From positions 1 to 7,152 of the forward strand of contig JBFFZZ010000159.1 of NCBI GenBank assembly GCA_041568335.1: a DNA stretch of 7,152 bases, read 5' to 3'. Made by a program: the position numbers and the translations under genes. This document shows positions 1 through 5,681 of the stretch, in pieces. Origin of the DNA: WVWW01 sp041568335. Its GTDB lineage: Bacteria > Acidobacteriota > Polarisedimenticolia > Polarisedimenticolales > Polarisedimenticolaceae. Under the pieces are notes generated by a model that had not been told where the DNA came from, ran no database searches, and saw only the letters and a program-made list of their open reading frames with translations. The number at the start of each line of letters is the position of its first letter. Position 1 is the stretch's first letter.

Positions 1-1267
1 GCTTCGACAACCGTCCACGGACCCGGCGGCTCAACCGGATGGCGTAGCCGTAGAGCCGGTTGATCCAGCCGGTCTGCTGGCCCGACGACCGCCGCAGCTT
101 CCAGTAGGCCCACGCCATCCAGGGCAACAGGATCAGGTTGCCCATCCAGGGGCCGAGCCACGCGGGGAATTTCTGCCGTACGGACTGGCCCTCGAAGAAA
201 CTGAACGTGATGTAGTAGACGATGATGATCAGCATGCTGATCGAAAAGCCGGCTCCCTTGCCCGAACGCGCCTGGGTCAGGCCCAGCGGCAGCCCGAGGA
301 CCGCGAAGCAGAGGCACGCCAGGGGCAACGCGAACCGGCGGTTGATCTCGACGACCGAGCGCACGTGCCGCGCCTGGGCGATGACCTGCTCGCTGATCCG
401 CTCGCGGCCGATCTCGGCGGCCCGGCGGTCCGCGGCGCGCACCTGTTCCTGGGCTTCCTCGTACTCGTCGAAGAGCTTGTCGATGCGCATCGTCGCGGCG
501 ACCTGGGGGAGCGGCCCGAGCAGCGCCTGGAAGTGCGGGGGCGGGGGGATCTTCTCCCGCAGCGCGTCCCACGAGGAGATGCGGTAGGTCTCGACGTCGC
601 GCAGCTCGAAGTCGTGGCGGATCGCCTCGTAGAGATCGACGACGAGCGTCCCGCTTCGATCCGGCGTGGGGAAGATGTCGCCCGAACGGGCGAAGATCAG
701 CGACAGGCGATCCCGCTCGTGGCTCGCCAGCACCATGCGCTGGAGCCGTCCGCGGTCCCGGGCGAGGATCTCGTCGACGATGAGCTGGTTGTTCCCGGTG
801 ACCTCCCACTGCCGCGGGCGCAGATCGGAGGCCAGGTTGGTCGAGAGCGTGATCTGGGTCTTGACCTCGCGGGCACGCTGCTGAGCCGTGGGCACCAGGT
901 AGTTGAACACCGCGAACGCGAGCCCGCTGGCCACCAGGCCGTAGATCGCCAGCGGTTTGACCATCGTGAGGGGACCGCGGCCGCAGGCCTGGATGGCGGT
1001 CCACTCGTGGTCCGAGGAGATCCGTCCGATGGCGATCAGGACCGCCAGGAGCACGCTCATCGGGATGGAGAGGGTCAGGATCGGGGGCAAGGCCAGCACG
1101 AGGAGCTTCAACGCCATGGAGGCCGGGAGGTTCTTGGCCAGCGCCTGCTGGGCGATCAGCAGCAGCTCGTTCATCAGCAACAGGAAGCTGTAGACGAGGA
1201 CCGCCAGGGCGGTCGGAGCGGCCAGCTCTCGTAGAACGTAACGGAAAATGCGGCGATCGCGGAACAT
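1..1267 (-). CDS. LptF/LptG-family LPS export permease (3' end beyond window)
   Basis: Inner-membrane permease of the LptB2FG type, which extracts lipopolysaccharide from the inner membrane and passes it to the LptC/LptA bridge. I translated the minus strand by hand: it starts MFRDRRIFRYVLRELAAPT and stays open for 422 codons to the left edge, so the stop lies outside. The topology fits the family: TM1 about residues 13-35, a hydrophobic block about 52-80, TM3 about 104-124, a periplasmic domain about 125-305, then three TMs near 312-331, 342-358 and 373-390. The cytoplasmic segment GRISSDHEWTAIQACG (about 81-96) matches the conserved family stretch after TM2. ATG at 1267 is the only plausible start, because an in-frame TAG lies at 1282-1280; its Shine-Dalgarno is weak. 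At 422 or more residues it exceeds E. coli LptF/LptG (about 360), partly from a basic C-terminal tail. F and G cannot be told apart here; a partner may lie to the left. Confidence 0.88.
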   Translation of the reverse strand, partial: MFRDRRIFRYVLRELAAPTALAVLVYSFLLLMNELLLIAQQALAKNLPASMALKLLVLALPPILTLSIPMSVLLAVLIAIGRISSDHEWTAIQACGRGPLTMVKPLAIYGLVASGLAFAVFNYLVPTAQQRAREVKTQITLSTNLASDLRPRQWEVTGNNQLIVDEILARDRGRLQRMVLASHERDRLSLIFARSGDIFPTPDRSGTLVVDLYEAIRHDFELRDVETYRISSWDALREKIPPPPHFQALLGPLPQVAATMRIDKLFDEYEEAQEQVRAADRRAAEIGRERISEQVIAQARHVRSVVEINRRFALPLACLCFAVLGLPLGLTQARSGKGAGFSISMLIIIVYYITFSFFEGQSVRQKFPAWLGPWMGNLILLPWMAWAYWKLRRSSGQQTGWINRLYGYAIRLSRRVRGRLSK

Positions 1268-1379
1268 CTCGGCCGGAGTCTAGGGGCGGGGTGTGCGGGC
1301 TGTCAAACGGGAGGGTGACGCGGCTGCAGGGGAGGAATCCCGGAAGAAACGGACCCGTGGCGCCAATGTCCGATAATGT

Positions 1380-1407
1380 ATCTTATGTAAACCCTGACAC
1401 CTCACAA
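1380..1407 (-). promoter_or_regulatory. Weak candidate promoter for the LptF/LptG-type permease
   Basis: In the gap between the parB terminator and the permease, the minus strand carries TTGTGA (1407-1402), 16 nt, then TAAGAT (1385-1380). Each hexamer matches the sigma70 consensus at 4 of 6 positions, and the segment is locally AT-rich in a GC-rich window. A start site near 1373 would give a leader of roughly 105 nt. TTTACA at about 1391-1386 is another possible -35, but it has no good -10 at the right distance. This is inference; the permease needs a promoter here because a terminator lies just upstream. Nothing else is recognisable between 1268 and 1474. Confidence 0.3.
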
Positions 1408-1474
1408 CCCGACCCCAAAGGCCCTCGACGGCGCTGCGCTCTTCGATCCACGTGCGGTCGGTCGCGCGGCCGAC

Positions 1475-1501
1475 AAAAGAAAAAGGGCCGGCGCAAGGCC
1501 C
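1475..1501 (-). terminator. Intrinsic terminator after parB
   Basis: On the minus strand, GGGCC (1501-1497), a 7-nt loop, GGCCC (1489-1485), then TTTTTCTTTT (1484-1475). This is a compact 5-bp all-GC stem followed directly by a T-rich run, 38 nt after the parB stop, so it should end the parAB transcript. A second hairpin (7-bp arms at 1474-1468 and 1463-1457, one G-T pair, GCGC loop) lies immediately downstream but has no T run of its own. Confidence 0.8.
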
Positions 1502-1538
1502 GCCCCTCTCCGATGTCGCGAGATCCGCTCCTCGGTGA

Positions 1539-2387
1539 TCAGGGATCCGCGCGTCTACGGTCCTGCTTCTCGTCCGCGATGAGCTGGTCGAGAATCTCCT
1601 GAAGCGTCTGGATGACTTCCGTGCGCTCGATCTCGGGTCGGGCGAACGTGAGCGTGAAGCGGTAGTCGCGATCCTCGGGCTTGAACCGGTAGGTGTAGTT
1701 GCGCCGACGCGTCTTGCGTTGCTCGCGTTTGTAGTCGCGCGCTTCCTCGCGGGTCATCCCTTCCGAATCGATCTTGTCGATCATCGCGTGCATCTCTTCC
1801 GTCGTCGGCAAGCGCACGATCTGCAACAGCATCGACTTGCTCACGATGTCGGCCTGCCGACATCTTTCCTGGATGTCTTCGGGGATGCGGTTGAGGCTGA
1901 GGATCTCCGTGATGACGGTGCGGGACTTGCCGAGCTTCTTCGCGATCTCCTCATGCGTGTAACGGAACTGATCGCACAGCTGCTGGATCGCGGCGGCCTC
2001 TTCGAACGGCGTGAGGTCGCGTCGTTGCAAGTTCTCGATCAACGAGATCTCGAGCATGCCGCGCGCGTCGACGTCGACCTCGATACACGGGATGCGCTGC
2101 AGACCCGCGAGTCGCGCCGCTTGGTAGCGCCGCTCGCCGGCGATGATCTGGTAATACCCTTCGTGGCTGCGGACGAGGATCGGTTCGAGGATCCCCTTCT
2201 CTTTCACCGACGCAACCATCTCGCTGAGATCGCCAAACTCCTTGCGCGGCTGATGCGGGTTGGGTTGCACGCGACGGATGTCCATCATGCGTCCGATCGA
2301 TTCGGATCGCTGCGAGGTCACCTCGTCGACGAAGTGGCTGTCATGCCGCATGCGGCGGGTCTCTGGCAGACCGGTCATTCTAGGCAC
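1539..2387 (-). CDS. parB: ParB/Spo0J-family chromosome partition protein
   Basis: CTP-dependent clamp that loads at parS sites, spreads along DNA and stimulates the ParA ATPase in chromosome segregation. The 282-residue product has the NPHQPRKEF entry motif (43-51), the CTP-pocket motif AGERRYQAAR (83-92), a second conserved motif ENLQRRDLTPFEEA (118-131) and a helix-turn-helix THEEIAKKLGKSRTVITEIL (144-163). The C-terminal part, about 230-270, is a short strand-rich stretch followed by a helix, probably the dimerisation domain, but it is not close to the classical Spo0J C-terminus. The N-terminus (1-35) lacks the common KGLGRGL-type segment. The start is GTG at 2387, supported by a near-ideal Shine-Dalgarno 9 nt upstream; the ATG at codon 4 would sit 18 nt away. 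It overlaps parA by 8 nt, so the two are probably translationally coupled. Family assignment is firm; the chromosomal (not plasmid) role is inferred from the housekeeping neighbours. Confidence 0.95.
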   Translation of the reverse strand: MPRMTGLPETRRMRHDSHFVDEVTSQRSESIGRMMDIRRVQPNPHQPRKEFGDLSEMVASVKEKGILEPILVRSHEGYYQIIAGERRYQAARLAGLQRIPCIEVDVDARGMLEISLIENLQRRDLTPFEEAAAIQQLCDQFRYTHEEIAKKLGKSRTVITEILSLNRIPEDIQERCRQADIVSKSMLLQIVRLPTTEEMHAMIDKIDSEGMTREEARDYKREQRKTRRRNYTYRFKPEDRDYRFTLTFARPEIERTEVIQTLQEILDQLIADEKQDRRRADP

Positions 2388-3135
2388 GGCCGATCACCTC
2401 CTCGGAAAGGCTGTAGTACTCGGTCGCCCCTGTGGAGTTGGGGGCGAAGGTAAAAATGGACTGCTTGTAGGCAGGGCTCTCCTCGAGCCGCACGCTCTTG
2501 CTGATCGTGGTCGCGAAGACCTTGTCGCCGAAGACGGAGTGGATCCGGGCACGGACGTCCTTGGCGAGGTTCGTGCGCCGGTCGTGGATGGTGATGAGGA
2601 CGCCCAGGAACTCGAGGTTCGGGTTCGGCCGGGCGCGGATCTTCTCGTAGGTGTCGAGCAGGTCGTCGGTACCCTCGAGCGCGTAGTAGGACGACTGGAT
2701 CGGGACGATCAGATGGGTACCGGCGACAAGGGCGTTGACGGTCAGGATGCCCAGCGTCGGGGGCGTGTCGACCACGATATGGTCGTAGAGATCCTTGATC
2801 GGGGCCAGCTTGTCTTTGAGCCGGAAATGGCTGTCGAACTCCCCGATCAGCTTGGCCTCCGCCTTGGCGACGGCAATGGTCGCCGGGAGCAGATCGAGCT
2901 CGTCGATCGGCGTCGGCTGGACGGCGCTCGCCGCATCCATATCGGGGTCGACGAGGACGTCGTAGATGGAACGATCGAACGAGTCCGGGCTGATAAAGGA
3001 GAGCGTCGCGTTCCCCTGTGGATCGAGATCCACCAGCAGCGTCTTGCTCTTCCGCTGCGCCAGGGCGGCGGCGAGGTTGATCGAGGTGGTCGTCTTGCCG
3101 ACTCCACCCTTCTGGTTGGCGACAACGATGATCAT
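2380..3135 (-). CDS. parA: ParA/Soj-family partition ATPase
   Basis: Deviant-Walker ATPase that binds the nucleoid nonspecifically as an ATP dimer and, with ParB, moves replicated origins apart. The 251-residue product starts directly at MIIVVANQ, followed by Walker A KGGVGKTT (residues 9-16; signature Lys9, catalytic-loop Lys14), the A' motif LLVDLDPQGNAT (33-44) and Walker B IVVDTPP (120-126). The C-terminal RLEESPAYKQSIFTFAP stretch (216-232) is typical of the family. Length matches chromosomal Soj/ParA without the N-terminal DNA-binding domain of plasmid P1/F-type ParA, so type Ib or chromosomal is favoured. ATG at 3135 is preceded by AAGGAGGAG; spacing is slightly long, about 10-12 nt. 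It is the first gene of a parAB unit with its own candidate promoter upstream, and its stop codon lies inside parB. Confidence 0.96.
   Translation of the reverse strand: MIIVVANQKGGVGKTTTSINLAAALAQRKSKTLLVDLDPQGNATLSFISPDSFDRSIYDVLVDPDMDAASAVQPTPIDELDLLPATIAVAKAEAKLIGEFDSHFRLKDKLAPIKDLYDHIVVDTPPTLGILTVNALVAGTHLIVPIQSSYYALEGTDDLLDTYEKIRARPNPNLEFLGVLITIHDRRTNLAKDVRARIHSVFGDKVFATTISKSVRLEESPAYKQSIFTFAPNSTGATEYYSLSEEVIGRA
2392..2402 (-). promoter_or_regulatory. Extended Shine-Dalgarno of parB inside the parA 3' end
   Basis: The minus strand reads AGGAGGTGATC, complementary over 11 nt to the usual 3' end of bacterial 16S rRNA. It lies within the last codons of parA, with 9 nt between AGGAGG and the parB GTG. 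It fixes the GTG at 2387 as the start and suggests strong or coupled translation of parB. Confidence 0.85.
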
Positions 3136-3261
3136 CGGTTGCGTGCTCCTCCTTGGTGCAAGCCGGGCCCCGTTCGGCGGGCCGTGGCTACCACCGCGAC
3201 CCCATGTCTTGTGGGGGAAGTTGTCCGAGCTACCGCATCTAGCAGGGTCGTTCTCTGTGTC
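3136..3261 (-). promoter_or_regulatory. Hairpin-rich parA leader
   Basis: If transcription starts near 3262, parA has a leader of about 126 nt. Three small inverted repeats follow one another in it: CCCCA/TGGGG with a 7-nt loop (3216-3200), GTGG/CCAC with a 3-nt loop (3194-3184), and GGCCC/GGGCC with an 8-nt loop (3183-3166). A fourth, CTTG/CAAG, touches the edge of the Shine-Dalgarno AAGGAGGAG. None has a T run, so they do not look like terminators. A role in translation control or mRNA stability is possible. In GC-rich DNA such stems also arise by chance. Confidence 0.3.
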
Positions 3262-3268
3262 GGACGGG

Positions 3269-3298
3269 AGTGTACCCGCCGCTCGAGCAAGCTGTCAA
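3269..3298 (-). promoter_or_regulatory. Sigma70-like promoter of parAB
   Basis: The minus strand carries a perfect -35 TTGACA (3298-3293), an 18-nt spacer and TACACT (3274-3269; 4 of 6 to TATAAT). The predicted start is near 3262, upstream of parA and downstream of the DUF151 gene. The spacer contains the 8-bp palindrome GCTCGAGC (3288-3281), and the -10 is flanked by CGGG and CCCG arms; either could be an operator. This is the best promoter match I found in the window. Confidence 0.6.
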
Positions 3299-3402
3299 CG
3301 GTGTCGGCGATGTCGGCGAACGAAAACGGGGCCGTGTGGGCCACGAACGTAAAACGAAAGTCGAGTCGGTACGTCGGGAGCCGGGCGAGGCGTTTGCCGC
3401 CG

Positions 3403-3885
3403 CTACATCTCGTACTGGCCGAGCTCCTGAGGATCGACCGTCTCGAGCCAGCGGCGCAGCCGATCGGGCTCCATCGAATCCGAGTCTCCCGGCTTGGAGG
3501 ACTTCTCGATGACCGTTTCCTCGACGTAGATCGGGGCGCCGCAACGCAGCGCGAGCGCCATCGCATCGCTGGGCCGGGCGTCGACCTCGACCTTCTCTCC
3601 GTCGCGGTCGAGATGCAGGATCGCGTAGAACGTGGCGTCACGCAGGTCGGTGATCGTGATTCGCTCGATCTTCCCACCGAGCTGCTCGATCGCGCTACGC
3701 AGCAGGTCGTGGGTCATCGGACGCGGGGAGACGATCTTCTCGAGCTGCGTGGCGATGGCGTTGGCCTCGAACACGCCGACCCAGATCGGCAGGACCTCCT
3801 CCGCGGTCGAGTCTTTGAGGATGACGATGGGCATCTGCGACACGGGATCGATCATCAATCCCTGGATCTTCATCTCGACGGACAT
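3403..3885 (-). CDS. DUF151 'bifunctional nuclease' family protein
   Basis: A 160-residue protein of the BFN/DUF151 family (Pfam PF02577). Characterised plant and mycobacterial members have been linked to nuclease activity or stress roles, but the cellular function in most bacteria is unsettled. Family landmarks are clear: the VLPIWVGVFEANAIA block (31-45), RPMTHDLL (55-62), the ITITDLRDATFYAILHL stretch (76-92) and the hallmark DARPSDAMALALR (102-114). A short charged C-terminal extension (about 126-160) follows the core. No signal peptide or membrane segment is visible, so it should be cytosolic. ATG at 3885 has GAGG about 6 nt upstream. It lies 33 nt after the miaB stop with no terminator or promoter visible between them, so co-transcription with miaB is likely. 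No gene symbol is assigned because no bacterial name is standard. Confidence 0.92.
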   Translation of the reverse strand: MSVEMKIQGLMIDPVSQMPIVILKDSTAEEVLPIWVGVFEANAIATQLEKIVSPRPMTHDLLRSAIEQLGGKIERITITDLRDATFYAILHLDRDGEKVEVDARPSDAMALALRCGAPIYVEETVIEKSSKPGDSDSMEPDRLRRWLETVDPQELGQYEM

Positions 3886-3918
3886 GATTTACCTCGTTCC
3901 CGAACCGACGTGTCCCGA

Positions 3919-5301
3919 CTATATCGAGGGGAGTGGACGGTGGTCAAGTTCGGCCGATTTCACACGGCCGGTTAGCGAAAACGGCGTGGTCTCGGTGATT
4001 TCAACCCATTCAAGGTGCCCCGGCGCACTCTCCCCGACGAAGTTGACGACGCGCGACTCGATCGTGCGTCCCGTCCAGCGCTCCTCGTTGCGTTTCGACC
4101 GGCCCTCCACCAGGACCTCCACCGTGCGCCCTCGCCAGCCGGCCATCCGGCGCGCCTGGATCCCCTTCTGATGCCCCTGCAACCGCTGCAGTCGCTCGTG
4201 CTTCTCGCGTGGGGCCAGCTCGTCGTCCAGCTCGAGCGCCCGGGTCCCCGGTCGCGGAGAGTAGGAGAACGAATAGACGGTGTCGAACCGCACCTCGTCC
4301 AGCAGCGTCATCGTCTCCCGGAAGTCCGCCTCGGTCTCGCCCGGAAAACCGACGATGATGTCCGTACCGAAGAGCATGTCGGGGATGCGCGTCCGCAACG
4401 CGGCGATCTTGGCCAGGTAGGCCTCGCGATCGTAACCGCGCCGCATGGCCTTCAGCACGCGTGTCGATCCCGACTGCACGGGCAGGTGCAGGTAGGCGCA
4501 TACCTTCGGCTGCGCCGCCGCCATGGCGTCCATCAATCGCTCGGTCATCTGCGCGGGGTGCGAGGTGGTGAAGCGAATGCGGCGGACGGGATCGATCGCC
4601 GCCGTCGCGGTCAACAACTCGGCGAGCGTGTTGTTCTCGGGATCACGATAGGCGTTGACCGTCTGCCCGAGGAACTCGATCTCGATCACGCCCTTGTCGG
4701 CGAGCGTCCGGACTTCGTCCAGCACGTCCGTCATCGGACGGTAGACCTCGCGGCCGCGCGTCGTGGGGACGATGCAGTAGGTGCAGCGATGGTTGCAGCC
4801 CTCGATGATGGTGATGAACGCCTTGGCGCGGCTCTCCCCGGTGCGGCGGATCTCGTCGAACGGGAAGCGAATCGAATCGTCCCGGTACTCCGTGTCGGTG
4901 ACGCGCAACGGACCCCGCTCCCCGCTGCGCATCTTGGCCAGCGCGGGTCCGATCGAGTCGATCGCGCGCGGTCCGACGACCAGGTCGACGTAGGGCGCGC
5001 GCCGGTAGATGGAGTCCCCTTCCTGCTGGGCCACGCAGCCGCAAACCCCCAGCAGCATGTTCGAGTTCTTACGTTTCAGCCGCCGCAGGCGACCGAGCTC
5101 GGAAAACACCTTCTCCGCCGCCTTCTCGCGGATCGAGCAGGTGTTCAGCAGGATGACGTCGGCATCGTCCTCGCCCGCGGCGGGAACGTAGCCCTCGCGC
5201 TCGAGCACGCCGGCGAGCTTTTCGGAATCGTGGACGTTCATCTGACAGCCCCACGTGTGGATGTGGTATCTGCCGATTCGTGTCGGGCCGCCCGCGGCCA
5301 T
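3919..5301 (-). CDS. miaB: tRNA-2-methylthio-N6-dimethylallyladenosine synthase MiaB
   Basis: Radical-SAM methylthiotransferase that converts i6A at position 37 of tRNAs reading UNN codons to ms2i6A, stabilising codon-anticodon pairing. The 460-residue product has the full architecture: an N-terminal UPF0004 domain with the three auxiliary-cluster cysteines, in HTWGCQMN (Cys19), LNTCSIREKAAEK (Cys55) and GVCGCVAQ (Cys89); a radical-SAM core with the CxxxCxxC motif in EGCNHRCTYC (Cys169, 173, 176) and GTDIIVGFPGETEADF (312-327); then a C-terminal TRAM RNA-binding domain (about 384-447). GCQMN and the VPTTRGRE context favour MiaB over RimO or MtaB. ATG at 5301 lies 4 nt after the upstream stop, with GAGG inside that gene's 3' end 9 nt before it, suggesting translational coupling. 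Activity requires i6A made by MiaA, which is not in this window. Confidence 0.97.
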   Translation of the reverse strand: MAAGGPTRIGRYHIHTWGCQMNVHDSEKLAGVLEREGYVPAAGEDDADVILLNTCSIREKAAEKVFSELGRLRRLKRKNSNMLLGVCGCVAQQEGDSIYRRAPYVDLVVGPRAIDSIGPALAKMRSGERGPLRVTDTEYRDDSIRFPFDEIRRTGESRAKAFITIIEGCNHRCTYCIVPTTRGREVYRPMTDVLDEVRTLADKGVIEIEFLGQTVNAYRDPENNTLAELLTATAAIDPVRRIRFTTSHPAQMTERLMDAMAAAQPKVCAYLHLPVQSGSTRVLKAMRRGYDREAYLAKIAALRTRIPDMLFGTDIIVGFPGETEADFRETMTLLDEVRFDTVYSFSYSPRPGTRALELDDELAPREKHERLQRLQGHQKGIQARRMAGWRGRTVEVLVEGRSKRNEERWTGRTIESRVVNFVGESAPGHLEWVEITETTPFSLTGRVKSAELDHRPLPSI

Positions 5302-5305
5302 GGTC

Positions 5306-5635
5306 TCAGGCCTCGCCGGTCGGATCGTCGGTCGCCCCCGCCGACTCGACGGCGGGCGCGTCGGAGTTGATCAGGTCCTTGAGCTCTTTACCCGGCTTGA
5401 AGTAGGGGATGCGTTTCTCCGGCACGTGAACGCGATCGCCGGTCTTGGGGTTGCGACCCTGCCGCGAGCGCCGCCGCCGAACGCGAAAGCTCCCGAACCC
5501 ACGCAACTCGATCTTGTCATCGCCCTGGAGCGCTCCGACGATCGAGTCGAAGACGGTGTTGACGATCGTTTCCGCCTGCTTCTTGCTCAGCTTCGAAGCG
5601 CGGACGACCTCGTCAACGAGATCGGCTTTCGTCAT
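5306..5635 (-). CDS. ihfB: HU/IHF-family DNA-bending protein, IHF beta-like
   Basis: Small nucleoid-associated protein that bends DNA as a dimer. The 109-residue product begins MTKADLVDEVVRASKLSKKQ, has the conserved core IELRGFGSFRVRRR (42-55), and the DNA-binding arm QGRNPKTGDRV (59-69), whose Pro63 corresponds to the DNA-intercalating proline. IPYFKPGKELKDLIN (76-90) matches the family C-terminus and is more IHF-beta-like than HU-like. The arm base RVRRRRSRQGR is very Arg-rich. A 19-residue Ser/Asp/Glu-rich tail (91-109) makes it longer than E. coli IhfB (94 residues). Its position directly downstream of rpsA repeats the E. coli rpsA-ihfB order and supports the call. The family is certain; whether it pairs with an IhfA or acts as a homodimer is unknown. 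Its Shine-Dalgarno (GAGGGGG) is rather distant, about 10 nt from the ATG. It ends 4 nt before miaB. Confidence 0.88.
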   Translation of the reverse strand: MTKADLVDEVVRASKLSKKQAETIVNTVFDSIVGALQGDDKIELRGFGSFRVRRRRSRQGRNPKTGDRVHVPEKRIPYFKPGKELKDLINSDAPAVESAGATDDPTGEA

Positions 5636-5681
5636 GCGCGGGATTCCCCCTCAGTCAGCGTGCGGGCGGGCCGATCCAGGA

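Noticed and set aside
365..1234. Plus-strand frame of 289 codons opposite the permease
   Set aside because: The minus frame has clear LptF/LptG topology and motifs; this one has none.
3320..3345. Possible terminator after the DUF151 gene: GGCC/GGCC stem with CACAC loop then CCGTTTTCGTT on the minus strand
   Set aside because: Only a 4-bp stem, a competing alternative fold and a short interrupted T run; too weak to list as a feature.
3132..3677. Minus-strand frame spanning the parA upstream gap and the DUF151 gene
   Set aside because: It is out of frame with the DUF151 gene and its product is a low-complexity Arg/Ser-rich string over the promoter region.
2260..3975. Long plus-strand open frame of 571 codons across parB, parA and the DUF151 gene
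   Set aside because: It lies opposite three well-recognised genes, has no family motif, and is the expected antisense artefact in GC-rich DNA.
4015..5370. Plus-strand open frame of 451 codons opposite miaB
   Set aside because: It mirrors miaB, is Arg/Leu/Asp-rich without recognisable domains, and has no supporting promoter or ribosome site.
5421..5435. GGCACGTGAACGCG as a possible parS site
   Set aside because: Only the CACGTGAA core matches on one side; the other half of the palindrome is missing, and it lies within ihfB coding sequence.
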